Of a stretch of DNA of 64,000 bases, positions 27,136 through 35,706 are shown in pieces; positions within the stretch are counted from its first letter, which is position 1; every line of letters begins with the position of its first letter. The translations under genes and the position numbers were made by a program. This DNA comes from Ignavibacteriaceae bacterium (GTDB lineage Bacteria; Bacteroidota; Ignavibacteria; Ignavibacteriales; Ignavibacteriaceae): positions 1 to 64,000 of the forward strand of contig JALNZG010000005.1 in NCBI GenBank assembly GCA_023229425.1, read 5' to 3'. The notes below the pieces were generated by a model that was not told the DNA's origin, searched no databases, and saw only the letters and a list, made by a program, of their open reading frames with translations.

Positions 27136-28683
27136 TTATACTTTTTCACTCATCAATTTAGCCTGCATAAAAAGAAGGAGATAATCTCTTCCACCGGCTT
27201 TTGAATCAGTTCCCGACATATTAAATCCACCGAACGGATGAACGCCTACTAATGCGCCTGTACACTTTCTATTGAAATATAAATTGCCGATGAGTAATTC
27301 CTTTTTAGCTTTCTCAATTTTTTGTCTGTTGTTGGAATAAACCGCACCGGTTAATCCAAATTTTGTGTTGTTTGCAATTTTAAGAGCTTCATCATAATTT
27401 TTGGATTTTATAACGGCAAGCACAGGTCCAAAAATTTCTTCTTGAGAAATTCTTGCCAGCGGTTTTATATCAGAAAAAACAGTCGGCTTAATGTAATAAC
27501 CGTTCCCTTCAGCTTTACCGCCGCCGCAAATAAGTTTTCCTTCTTTTTTCCCAATTTCTATATAAGAGAGAATACTTTTTTCTGCGCTCGCATTGGCGAC
27601 CGGTCCCATTCTGTAATTTTCTTCTGCAACTCCGACTTCAATTTTTTCAACTTCAGTTTTTAATTTTTCAACGAATACTTTATAAACAGATTGATCAACA
27701 ATTGCGCGGGAACAGGCTGAACATTTTTGTCCTTGAAAACCAAAAGCGGCAGCGACTACACCCTGAACGGCAGAATCAATATTTGTTTCACTATCTACGA
27801 TAATAGTATCTTTGCCTCCCATCTCAGCAATAACGCGTTTTAGCCAAATTTGACCAGGTTGAACTTTAGCGGCTAATTCATTAATATGAATTCCAACTTC
27901 CATGGAGCCGGTAAAGGAAACAAAACGGGTTTTTGGATGACTTACTAAAGTATCTCCTACTTCACCACCTGAACCGGGTAAAAAGTTCAACACACCTTTT
28001 GGCAACCCGGCTTCTTCCATAATGTCACAAAATACTTTTCCCATCATTGGAGTATCGCTTGAGGGTTTTAAGACGACAGTATTGCCTGCAACAATTGCGG
28101 CTGAAGACATACCGGCTAAAATGGCAAACGGAAAATTCCATGGTGGAACAACTACGCCAACTCCAAGTGGGATATAAACAAGTTCATTTTTTTCCCCGAA
28201 GACAGGAGTGATGGGTTGCTTTTCTGCATAACGCAACATTTCGTATCCGTAAAAATCCAGGAAATCAATTGCTTCGGCGGTATCTGCATCAGCTTCGGCA
28301 AAGTTTTTTCCGATTTCTAAAACCAAGTAAGCATTTATTTCAAATCGCCTTTTTCTTGCAATTGCAGCGGCTTTAAAAAGATAATTTGCCCTTTCCGATG
28401 GGGAAGTGTATTTCCATGTTTGGAAAGTTTTGTTGGCGCTCTCTATGGCAAAGTCAGCCAATTCCTTTGTCCCTTTATAAAAAGTTGCAATTATTTCATC
28501 TTTATTTGAAGGATTGTAAGAATTAAATGTTTGGTTAGTTTTAATTTGCTTTCCATTGATAATTATTTGATAAGTTTTTCCCAACTTTTGGCGAACAGCT
28601 TTTAAGGCTTCTTTTTGTTTCGATAAATTTTTAGAATTGGTAAAATCAAGCAACGGTTCATTTTGAAAAGTTTTAATTCGCAT
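27136..28683 (-). CDS. delta-1-pyrroline-5-carboxylate dehydrogenase
   Basis: The 515-residue aldehyde dehydrogenase oxidises P5C / glutamate semialdehyde to glutamate in proline degradation. Motifs are FGFQGQKCSACSR with the catalytic cysteine, EMGGKD with the general-base glutamate region, VVPPWNFPFAILAGM for NAD binding and the SFTGSMEVG loop. RocA/PruA-type length and the N-terminal extension (NEPLLDF) support this assignment over generic aldehyde dehydrogenases. proline dehydrogenase (putA/putB) is not in the window. Between it and sucC are 177 bp with an imperfect AATC/GATT-rich inverted repeat but no gene. Confidence 0.9.
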   Translation of the reverse strand: MRIKTFQNEPLLDFTNSKNLSKQKEALKAVRQKLGKTYQIIINGKQIKTNQTFNSYNPSNKDEIIATFYKGTKELADFAIESANKTFQTWKYTSPSERANYLFKAAAIARKRRFEINAYLVLEIGKNFAEADADTAEAIDFLDFYGYEMLRYAEKQPITPVFGEKNELVYIPLGVGVVVPPWNFPFAILAGMSSAAIVAGNTVVLKPSSDTPMMGKVFCDIMEEAGLPKGVLNFLPGSGGEVGDTLVSHPKTRFVSFTGSMEVGIHINELAAKVQPGQIWLKRVIAEMGGKDTIIVDSETNIDSAVQGVVAAAFGFQGQKCSACSRAIVDQSVYKVFVEKLKTEVEKIEVGVAEENYRMGPVANASAEKSILSYIEIGKKEGKLICGGGKAEGNGYYIKPTVFSDIKPLARISQEEIFGPVLAVIKSKNYDEALKIANNTKFGLTGAVYSNNRQKIEKAKKELLIGNLYFNRKCTGALVGVHPFGGFNMSGTDSKAGGRDYLLLFMQAKLMSEKV

Positions 28684-28891
28684 TAAAAAACTCCTTAAAG
28701 TAGATAAATTTTAATGCTAAAAATTACAGCTTTTGATGTTTAGAAACAATCTTAACAACTTCTTAAAAAAGTAATTTGATAATTTAATTCCAAGTTTGAC
28801 GCGAAGGATAAAGAAATTTGAATTAACAGAAAATTTTTATAGATTTACTTTAGCATCTAGACTTACTCTATATTTAGAAAATTAGGCAATA

Positions 28892-31800
28892 ATGGATATC
28901 ATTGATCTAAAATACTTCATCCAGAAAATTGATGAATCATCAATTCAAAAATTTTTTGAAACAGGCGAACTTGACGAATCTGGAAAGAAAGCATTGACTT
29001 TTTTTCTTAGAATTTTAATGCGTCAAAAAAAGAATATAAATCGCCTACAAAAAGAAACTATAGAAACGATAGAACATACTTATAGAGAAGTATGGGAAAA
29101 ATCTGCCGATGGTATGCGTATTATTAACGATGAAGGGATTGTTCTTCATTGTAATAATGCTTATGCAAATTTTATTGAACTGCCAAAATCAAAATTGGAA
29201 AATGAGACTTTTACCGTAGCTTATCAGGAGGAACACAGAGAAAGGATTCTTTCAAAACTTAAAGAAAGATTTATAACAAGTTCATTCGTAATGAAATATG
29301 AAGCCGAATTAATTCTGTGGAACGGAAAAATTAAATGTTTCGAAGTTTCTAATTCTGTACTTCATACTTTAGATGATAGAAAATGGCTGCTCAGTATCTT
29401 CCGGGATATTTCTGAGAGAAAACGGCAAGAGCTTCAACTAAAGAAAAAAGAATTTCTTTTGCAGGGAATCGCTAAAGCTACTGAAACGCTGCTCACCGGA
29501 AATGATTTTGAGGAAGCAGTTCCCACAGTTTTAGCGATGCTTTGTAAAGGCGCTGAAGTTGATAGAGGATATATATTTGAAAACCTCTTGGAAGAAGAAT
29601 CCCAAACATACATGATGAAAGAAGCGTATGAGTGGGCAGGCGAAGGGGTAGAGCATCAGTTAAACGAATTAAGCACAAATCTTATTTCATACAACCGTTT
29701 TTCCGCTTTAAATTTATATTTCCGGCTTTCCGAAGGTGAAATTATTTATCTTGATTTCGACGCGATAACCGACGAACAAAAGAAAGCTTTTATTGATAAA
29801 TCAATTCAATCTATTTTTCTAGCTCCAATTTTTGCAAAGGAACAATTCTGGGGTTTTATCGGATTTGATTCATGCAAAGTTAAACGAGTGTTAACTACTG
29901 ATGATCAATCTCTTTTAAAAACCGTTGCTGCAAGTATTTCAGGTGCCCTTCATCAAAAAATTGCCCGTGAAGAAATGCTCCAAAAAAATATTGAGCTTGA
30001 CCGTGCTTTAATTCAAGCTAATGCAGCGGCAAAAGCGAAAAGCGAATTCCTTGCACTAATGAGTCATGAAATAAGGACGCCGCTAAACGCAATAATCGGA
30101 ATGACCGGATTACTGATGGATGCAAAGCTTCCAAAAGAAGAAAAAGAGTTTGCAGAGACCATTAGAATGAGTGGTGAACAATTACTTGTGGTCATTAATG
30201 ATATTCTCGATTTTTCAAAAATTGAATCGGGAAAATTTGAACTTGAATCCCAACCATTTGATATTAGAGATGGGATTGAAGATACTTTCGACTTGTTTGC
30301 TGCAAAAGCTTCCGAGAAAAATATCGACTTAATTTACTTTTTAAATGATGAGGTTCCTCCCAGCGTTTATGGTGATATAACCCGTGTAAGACAAATACTT
30401 ACAAACTTAATTGGTAATGCAATTAAATTTACACATCAAGGTGAAATATTTGTTGAAGTTTCTTCAAAGAAATCTGATGATGAAATTTTTGAAATAGAAT
30501 TTGCCGTTAAAGATACCGGCATCGGTATTCCGCAAGATAAAATCTCAAAACTCTTTCAGGCATTTAGTCAGGTAGATTCATCAACAACAAGGTTATACGG
30601 AGGTACAGGGTTAGGTTTAGTGATAAGCAAACGCATTGCCGAAATGATGGGCGGAACGATTCGCGTTGAAAGCGTTGAAGGGAAAGGTTCAAACTTTATA
30701 TTTTCCATTAAAACCAAACCGGCTCCCTCACTTACTAAGGTGTACTCAAAGGATTTTGCTCTTCACTTAAAAGGAAAGAAAGTGCTTGTTGTAGATGATA
30801 ATTATAACAACAGAAGAATTTTAGATTTGCAATTGAAAAGTTGGGGAATGCTGGCAACAACTGTTGAATTTCCACTGGATGCATTAAAATTATTGGAACA
30901 AAATGAACAATTCGACCTTGCCATTCTTGATTATCAGATGCCGCAGATGGACGGGATCACCTTAACGCGGGCAATTCGTGATATAGAAAAAAATACAACA
31001 TTGCCCATCGTTATTCTTACTTCGTTAGGTAGGAAGGAAGAAGAAAGCACTTTACGAGAATTGAACATTGCGAAATTTTTATATAAACCGACTAAGCAAA
31101 CAATTCTCTTCGAAACTGTACTTTCTATTTTCGGACTTCTTCAGCTATTAGAAGTTAGAAAAGAAAAACATCAGCCATTAGATACAAATTTAGGGAGTAA
31201 ATATCCTCTAAAAATCTTATTAGCTGAAGATAATCTTGTTAATCAAAAAGTCGCCGTAAAAATATTCAATAAGCTTGGTTACCGTATTGAGGTAGCCGGT
31301 AATGGCTATGAAGTACTTGAAGCGGTTGAAAATATCGAGTACGATATAATTTTTATGGATGTACACATGCCGGAAATGGACGGACTTGAGGCATCACAGG
31401 AATTAAATAAATTATATGGTAACGAAAACCGTCCCAAAATTATAGCGATGACCGCAAATGCCATGCAGGGCGACCGCGAAGAATGTATCGCTGCCGGGAT
31501 GGACGATTATATGAGTAAACCTGTAAGATTAGAAGCTCTTCAGGAATTACTTGAACGCTGGGGGAGTATTATTGCTCAAAAGAATTCCATGCGCTATTTA
31601 TTGGAACATGAAAAAATTATTACTAAGTTCATTGATGAGAGCAAAATTTCCTTTTTAGATGATTTACAATCTGAAGGGGATTTGAAGTTTTTTGTTGAAA
31701 TATTGGATATATATTTGGCAGAAACTCCTAAGTTGATTGAATTAGTTATTGAAGCGGCGAGAAATAAAAATGCACAAGACCTTATGTTTTGCTCCCACAA

Positions 31801-31996
31801 ATTAAAAGGGGGGAGCGTTACCTTAGGGTTGGAAGAAATATCTAAAATTGCATCAGACCTTGAACAGCTTGGCAGGCAAAATTCATTTGAAGGAGCTGAT
31901 GCAATGGCTGTTCATTTGGAAGAAATTTTCCTTTTAACTGTACATGACCTAAAAATACTGCGAGAGAAATATCAAAAAATGTTTAAGATGGTTTAA
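28892..31996 (+). CDS. hybrid sensor histidine kinase with PAS, GAF, two REC and HPt
   Basis: The 1034-residue hybrid kinase has these parts in order: a short N-terminal helix region, a PAS domain (about 60-175, ending FRDISERKRQELQ), a GAF-like domain (about 190-345), HisKA with the phosphorylated His392 in LMSHEIRTPLN, and HATPase (N box LTNLIGNAIKF, DTGIGIP, GGTGLGL). Receiver 1 has Asp680 in LAILDYQMP, receiver 2 has Asp823 in IIFMDVHMP, and the HPt domain has His969 in CSHKLKGG. No transmembrane segment is visible, so it is cytoplasmic. All residues for a four-step phosphorelay (BarA/Sln1 type) are present. The output regulator is not in the window. It is monocistronic. Confidence 0.95.
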   Translation: MDIIDLKYFIQKIDESSIQKFFETGELDESGKKALTFFLRILMRQKKNINRLQKETIETIEHTYREVWEKSADGMRIINDEGIVLHCNNAYANFIELPKSKLENETFTVAYQEEHRERILSKLKERFITSSFVMKYEAELILWNGKIKCFEVSNSVLHTLDDRKWLLSIFRDISERKRQELQLKKKEFLLQGIAKATETLLTGNDFEEAVPTVLAMLCKGAEVDRGYIFENLLEEESQTYMMKEAYEWAGEGVEHQLNELSTNLISYNRFSALNLYFRLSEGEIIYLDFDAITDEQKKAFIDKSIQSIFLAPIFAKEQFWGFIGFDSCKVKRVLTTDDQSLLKTVAASISGALHQKIAREEMLQKNIELDRALIQANAAAKAKSEFLALMSHEIRTPLNAIIGMTGLLMDAKLPKEEKEFAETIRMSGEQLLVVINDILDFSKIESGKFELESQPFDIRDGIEDTFDLFAAKASEKNIDLIYFLNDEVPPSVYGDITRVRQILTNLIGNAIKFTHQGEIFVEVSSKKSDDEIFEIEFAVKDTGIGIPQDKISKLFQAFSQVDSSTTRLYGGTGLGLVISKRIAEMMGGTIRVESVEGKGSNFIFSIKTKPAPSLTKVYSKDFALHLKGKKVLVVDDNYNNRRILDLQLKSWGMLATTVEFPLDALKLLEQNEQFDLAILDYQMPQMDGITLTRAIRDIEKNTTLPIVILTSLGRKEEESTLRELNIAKFLYKPTKQTILFETVLSIFGLLQLLEVRKEKHQPLDTNLGSKYPLKILLAEDNLVNQKVAVKIFNKLGYRIEVAGNGYEVLEAVENIEYDIIFMDVHMPEMDGLEASQELNKLYGNENRPKIIAMTANAMQGDREECIAAGMDDYMSKPVRLEALQELLERWGSIIAQKNSMRYLLEHEKIITKFIDESKISFLDDLQSEGDLKFFVEILDIYLAETPKLIELVIEAARNKNAQDLMFCSHKLKGGSVTLGLEEISKIASDLEQLGRQNSFEGADAMAVHLEEIFLLTVHDLKILREKYQKMFKMV

Positions 31997-32008
31997 AACA
32001 AGAAACAA

Positions 32009-32022
32009 TTCGCCGCGGCGAA
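32009..32022. repeat. short GC palindrome
   Basis: TTCGCCGCGGCGAA is a perfect 14-bp palindrome 13 bp after the kinase stop codon. A relative with a 3-nt centre (TTCGCC, GAA, GGCGAA) lies at 37306-37320. It may contribute to termination or be a repeat element. Confidence 0.4.
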
Positions 32023-32379
32023 CCAAATATCAAATAGCAACCAAATTTTAAATTGCAATGATGCAAAAATGATTTTGATTTTTGGAATTTGTGTAAAGCA
32101 TTTTGGGGAAATGTGCAAATGATGATAGGGTCAGTTTCCCGCAACGAACGCTACAAAGAATAAAAATTCATTTGACATTGAATTAGATATTTCCGTAAGT
32201 TTGATGTAGGAAATAAACAATAAAAAAAATTAACCTTGTTTGCTTTGGGGACGAGGGGATTTCTGTTAAACTTTTCCATCCTTTCTTTTCCTACATAATA
32301 ATATTTTCGCATATCAGGTTATAAAATTTTGAGTTAAGATTTAGTTCAACGGGTGCTTCAGTATTTTTGGAGAATGGAG

Positions 32380-32648
32380 ATTTCAACTAAATATTTGACG
32401 GTTTAAAGTAGATATTTAACAACTTCAATTAAATATTTGCCGACTTGAAGTGAATATTTGAAAACTTGAAATGGATATTTGGCGATTTTTCTCTTGTTTT
32501 GGAGACTTGAAATTGATATTTAACAACTTTTATCTTGCTTTGCCGACTTGAAGTGAATATTTGCCGATTTTTATTTTGTTTTGGCAACTTGAAGTTAATA
32601 TTTGATAATTTTTTCTTTGTTTTGACGACTTTATAGTGAGTTTTGATA
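32380..32648. repeat. tandem repeat array B with 41-bp higher-order unit (13 monomers)
   Basis: Thirteen monomers of 20-21 bp run from 32380. Type A (21 bp) is like ACTTGAAGTGAATATTTG plus CCG; type B (20 bp) is like ATTTTTCTCTTG plus TTTTGGAG. The first five are type A. From 32464 onward A and B alternate (A-B four times, then A), giving a 41-bp superunit. 41 is not a multiple of three, so the order cannot encode repeated peptides. The array lies 86 bp before copy B of the 235-residue gene. The rest of 31997-32733 has a TTGACA at 32172 and no gene I can support. Confidence 0.88.
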
Positions 32649-32733
32649 TTTTTTAGTGAAAAATAGCGGTTTTCGTAATAAAAAGGCACTTTGCCTTAAA
32701 TTAACCTAACTATCACAAAAAGGAGAGATCGAA

Positions 32734-33441
32734 ATGACACAGTCCGAGGAAAACAAGTCCAACATGTATAATGCTACGGAGGTTGTTCTAACAAACAACG
32801 TTAGCATTTTAGCCGAAGTACCGGCTTTGGGTGAAGTACACACTGATCTACAGGCTTTAATCGAACAGATTGCAGCAAAAAACAGCGAATTAGTTGGTGC
32901 AACGGATGGAAAGACTTCCGTAAAAGGCAAAGCAATTGATGAGCTTATTTCTACTATTCTTCCAATTACTTCAGCCGTTAAGGCATACGCGGCGCGGAAT
33001 AATCTGCTTGAACTTAGAGCTAAGGCGGATTATACAGAAAGCGCATTTAAACATTTAACCCACGCAGAATTACCCGTAAAAGTGAAAATCATAAAGGATG
33101 CCGCACAAGGTGTTTTAGCTTCACTTGCCAATTATGGAATAACGCAGGCAAAACTTGACCTTGTTGAGACAAAGCTTGAGGCTCTAAAAAATGCGTCGGG
33201 GAGTAAGGATTTAAGTTACACAGACCGCAGCGCAACAAGAGTGGCTCTTACTAAATTATTCGAAAAGACCGATGCCTTGTTGAATGAAGAAGCGGACATG
33301 ATCGTTGAGGTGATAAAAGAAACGCAGCCCGATTTTTATAACCAATATTTTGCCGCAAGGGTTATTAAAGATTTGGGCGGTTCGCATACTAAACCTGGTG
33401 ATGAGGATAAGACTCCACCGCCAACGCCACCGGTGCAATAA
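32734..33441 (+). CDS. 235-residue helical protein with PPVQ tail, copy B
   Basis: I do not recognise a named family. The protein is predicted to be helical and soluble. It has the GITQAKLD block (about 145), the PDFYNQYFAARVI segment (about 205) and the tail KTPPPTPPVQ, shared with the equal-length protein at 22065. Identity is low except for these blocks. AAGGAGAG precedes the ATG by seven bases, stronger than most genes here, so it is probably well expressed. Array B lies upstream and a 12-bp-stem terminator follows. The bases before the Shine-Dalgarno region share CCTTAA-TTAA with copy A. Confidence 0.8.
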   Translation: MTQSEENKSNMYNATEVVLTNNVSILAEVPALGEVHTDLQALIEQIAAKNSELVGATDGKTSVKGKAIDELISTILPITSAVKAYAARNNLLELRAKADYTESAFKHLTHAELPVKVKIIKDAAQGVLASLANYGITQAKLDLVETKLEALKNASGSKDLSYTDRSATRVALTKLFEKTDALLNEEADMIVEVIKETQPDFYNQYFAARVIKDLGGSHTKPGDEDKTPPPTPPVQ

Positions 33442-33448
33442 AAAATTA

Positions 33449-33480
33449 ATGTAGCGCCTTGCCATGGTAAGGCGCTACAT
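33449..33480 (+). terminator. hairpin terminator after copy B
   Basis: ATGTAGCGCCTT and AAGGCGCTACAT form a perfect 12-bp stem around an 8-nt loop containing CCATGG, starting 7 bp after the stop codon. There is no long T tract after it, but the stem is strong. Confidence 0.65.
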
Positions 33481-33559
33481 TGCAAGTTTAAATGTTATTA
33501 CCGTTTTTGATGGGGAGAGATATTTTTAAGTAGTATTTTGATGAAGGAAAAACGAAATG

Positions 33560-33585
33560 TTAGGAATACATATATGTATTCCTAA
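33560..33585. repeat. 26-bp perfect palindrome
   Basis: TTAGGAATACATA and TATGTATTCCTAA form a loopless, perfect 26-bp palindrome between the copy B terminator and the HEPN-like gene. It could be an operator, a hairpin or an insertion boundary. No T tract follows. Confidence 0.6.
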
Positions 33586-33681
33586 ACGATTAACTTAGTT
33601 TAGATTTTATGAAGCTCATCATTCTCTTTTTTTGCTCATTTATAGATAAAATACTTAATAGTCATACGCAAAGAAAATAAT

Positions 33682-34260
33682 ATGGAAATAATAGTAAAGA
33701 TTTTAGGAATATTAGCGTGGCCAGTTACTTTATTGATAATTGTTTTCCTTTTTAAAAAAGAATTGGTAAGAATGTTTTCACATTTATCAAACTTAAAGTA
33801 TAAAGAGTTTGAGGCTAATTTTAGCAACGAATTAAAAAGTGTTGAGAGAAAAGTAACTCAAATTTCATTAAAATCGGAAGGAAAATTAAAGATTTCTGGC
33901 ACTTCAGATGTTGTCTTTGTTTCCAAATACGAAAAATTATTAGAAATATCAAAACTATCTTCAAGAGCCGGCATAGTATCCGCTTGGTTTGAAATCGAGA
34001 ATGCTTTAAACAAATTAAGAACAGATGATACCACGAATGTTAAAAAACCATTTATAATATTAGATGTTTTAAAAGATTTAGCAAACAAGAGAATAATAGA
34101 AGAATCATTAATTGGGCTTCTTGATAGCCTAAGAAATTTGAGAAACCAAGCAGTCCATTATCCTGATTTTGCAATTTCACAAGAAGAAGCCGAAAGATAT
34201 ATTTCTCTTGCTTTAAAAATATCAAGCGAATTATTACAACTAAAAAAATCATCTTCATAA
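33682..34260 (+). CDS. membrane-anchored HEPN-like hypothetical protein
   Basis: The 192-residue protein has an N-terminal transmembrane segment (about 3-24, ILGILAWPVTLLIIVFLF). A cytoplasmic helical domain ends in LRNLRNQAVHYPDF...EAERYISLAL. The R-x4-H pattern (RNQAVH) with surrounding helices resembles HEPN/DUF4145-like domains, whose R-x4-6-H motif is the catalytic core of many RNases in toxin and defence systems. Catalysis is inference. It is the first of four same-strand accessory genes. A hairpin follows just after the stop. AT content is high. Confidence 0.55.
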   Translation: MEIIVKILGILAWPVTLLIIVFLFKKELVRMFSHLSNLKYKEFEANFSNELKSVERKVTQISLKSEGKLKISGTSDVVFVSKYEKLLEISKLSSRAGIVSAWFEIENALNKLRTDDTTNVKKPFIILDVLKDLANKRIIEESLIGLLDSLRNLRNQAVHYPDFAISQEEAERYISLALKISSELLQLKKSSS

Positions 34261-34268
34261 AAGAATAT

Positions 34269-34295
34269 GCGTATAACCACAACACCGTTATATGC
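34269..34295. repeat. inverted repeat between accessory genes
   Basis: GCGTATAAC and GTTATATGC (9 bp, one G:T pair) flank CACAACACC, right after the HEPN-like gene. The arms resemble the outer boxes of integron attC sites (xxTAAC / GTTAxxxC), but the 9-nt spacing is far too short for a complete attC. Function unknown. Confidence 0.45.
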
Positions 34296-34341
34296 TAAGT
34301 AATTAATATTCATAATTCATATCAAAAAAAGTGAGTCAAAA

Positions 34342-34860
34342 ATGGTTAAGTATATTCTTTCGTTTCTAATATTAATCAATTCGTTTATACTCCCACAAAA
34401 TGTAAAATTAGATGGGTTTTTAGATATTAAATGGCGTAGCTCGAAAAAAATTGTAGAAGATTATATGAAGAAACTAGAAGGTGTATATACTCTAAAGAAT
34501 TCTAATGATGAAATCAGATTTAGTGGTGGTAAATTTGGTGGTTACAAAGTATCCGAATGGGTTTTTGAATTTTATAATAAAAAATTTTGTGCGGTAACCG
34601 TAAACTTTGTTACTCTAAAAAATCACAAAGTACTTTACAATGAAATATTCGATAAGTTAATGGGAAAGTACTTTGCACCCAAAGAATCATTTGGCAAAAA
34701 TGGAATTAACACAGATTGGGATTTTTATAACGGTGATAAACTAGTTTACCTTATACGAATGATTACTTCCGCCCCAGATATTAGTTTAATTTATTGCGAT
34801 TGGGAATTGCTTTATAAAAAGAGAACAAAAGAAAAAGAAAATGCAAATAAGGATTTCTGA
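34342..34860 (+). CDS. exported hypothetical protein
   Basis: I do not recognise this 172-residue protein. It has a signal peptide (about 1-18, ending ILPQ), then a small alpha/beta domain with a GGKFGGYKVSEWVFEFYNKKF stretch interrupted by charged loops and a DWDFYNG segment. This layout is seen in small periplasmic proteins of Bacteroidota. Its stop is 2 bp before the DUF2971-like gene, so the two are cotranscribed. It ends in a lysine/glutamate-rich tail. Confidence 0.65.
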   Translation: MVKYILSFLILINSFILPQNVKLDGFLDIKWRSSKKIVEDYMKKLEGVYTLKNSNDEIRFSGGKFGGYKVSEWVFEFYNKKFCAVTVNFVTLKNHKVLYNEIFDKLMGKYFAPKESFGKNGINTDWDFYNGDKLVYLIRMITSAPDISLIYCDWELLYKKRTKEKENANKDF

Positions 34861-34862
34861 TA

Positions 34863-35609
34863 ATGCTGTTAAACGGTAAACCCCCATATCAAAATGTAAA
34901 AGAACCAGTACCTAATTCAAGGGTATGGCGATACATGGATTTGGCTAAATTCATTCAATTGATTTCTCACTCAAAGTTATTTTTCGTTCGGCTTGATAGA
35001 TTATCAGACCAACTTGAAGGTACGCTTACGCTTAATAACATAAGTGAAATACAAGATAGATATGAAAATTTAGATTTTCCAATGTCCAAAAAGGAAGCAA
35101 CTCAACGTAGAGTCAGAGAAGTAAATGATATTGAGAATTTTAGAAAATATACACTCGTTAACTGTTGGACAAAAAATGTAGAAGAATCTTTTGCTCTTTG
35201 GAAATTATACTTAGGGAACCAGCCATACGGCATTTCAATACAGTCGAAATACTCAAAATTAAAAAGTAGTATTATCGACAATAACTTTAGTTTCCTCTTT
35301 CAAAAAGTTTATTATTCTAATATTGTAAAAGATATAAAACAATCGAGCGTTCCGTTCAGAAAAAATAAATATTACAGATTTGAGAACGAAGTGAGAATAT
35401 CAGTATTTAATCAATACGTGAAATTTGGTGGTGAACCAAAATATGAAAGAGGAACGGATGTAGATGTGGACATAAAAAGAATGATTGAAAAAATATATGT
35501 TTCACCTTATTCCCCAGATTGGTTTTTCGACTTAGTCAATTATTTAGTTAATGAAAAGTATAAATATGATTTCCCAATAATTAGGTCTAATATTAAAGAA
35601 AAGTATTAA
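34863..35609 (+). CDS. DUF2971-like protein
   Basis: The 248-residue protein matches the layout of DUF2971: an N-terminal WRYMDLAKFIQLI followed by LFFVRLDRLSDQLEG, then NCWTKNVEESFALWKLYL, a central GISIQSKY, VYYSN, and KNKYYRFENEVRI with the conserved FENEVR. DUF2971 proteins occur in phages, mobile elements and accessory islands; their function is not established. The context here (HEPN-like, TerB_N-like and toxin-antitoxin genes) suggests a mobile or defence-related cargo, but that is inference. Confidence 0.65.
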   Translation: MLLNGKPPYQNVKEPVPNSRVWRYMDLAKFIQLISHSKLFFVRLDRLSDQLEGTLTLNNISEIQDRYENLDFPMSKKEATQRRVREVNDIENFRKYTLVNCWTKNVEESFALWKLYLGNQPYGISIQSKYSKLKSSIIDNNFSFLFQKVYYSNIVKDIKQSSVPFRKNKYYRFENEVRISVFNQYVKFGGEPKYERGTDVDVDIKRMIEKIYVSPYSPDWFFDLVNYLVNEKYKYDFPIIRSNIKEKY

Positions 35610-35664
35610 ATGTATACAGCCTCTTTAACAAGAAAAAAATCCATACAAAAAACGCGGGGCGACG

Positions 35665-35695
35665 GCCTAAAACAAATACCTTTAGTCGTTTTGGC
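35665..35695. repeat. imperfect inverted repeat before the TerB_N-like gene
   Basis: GCCTAAAAC and GTTTTGGC pair over eight bases with one bulged T, 12 bp before the next start codon and close to a GC-rich stretch (CGCGGGGCGACGG). It may be a regulatory hairpin or a remnant of a cassette boundary. Confidence 0.35.
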
Positions 35696-35706
35696 AAGTA
35701 ATATAT

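Noticed and set aside
21694..32648. CRISPR arrays at the two tandem repeats
   Set aside because: Units are contiguous with no spacers, and no cas genes are present.
32429..32689. Minus-strand 86-codon ORF over array B
   Set aside because: Low-complexity Lys/Asn-rich translation of AT-rich repeats; the repeat phase changes frame.
34269..35695. Integron attC sites between accessory genes
   Set aside because: The inverted boxes are only 9-14 nt apart and do not match GTTRRRY; no integrase gene is seen.
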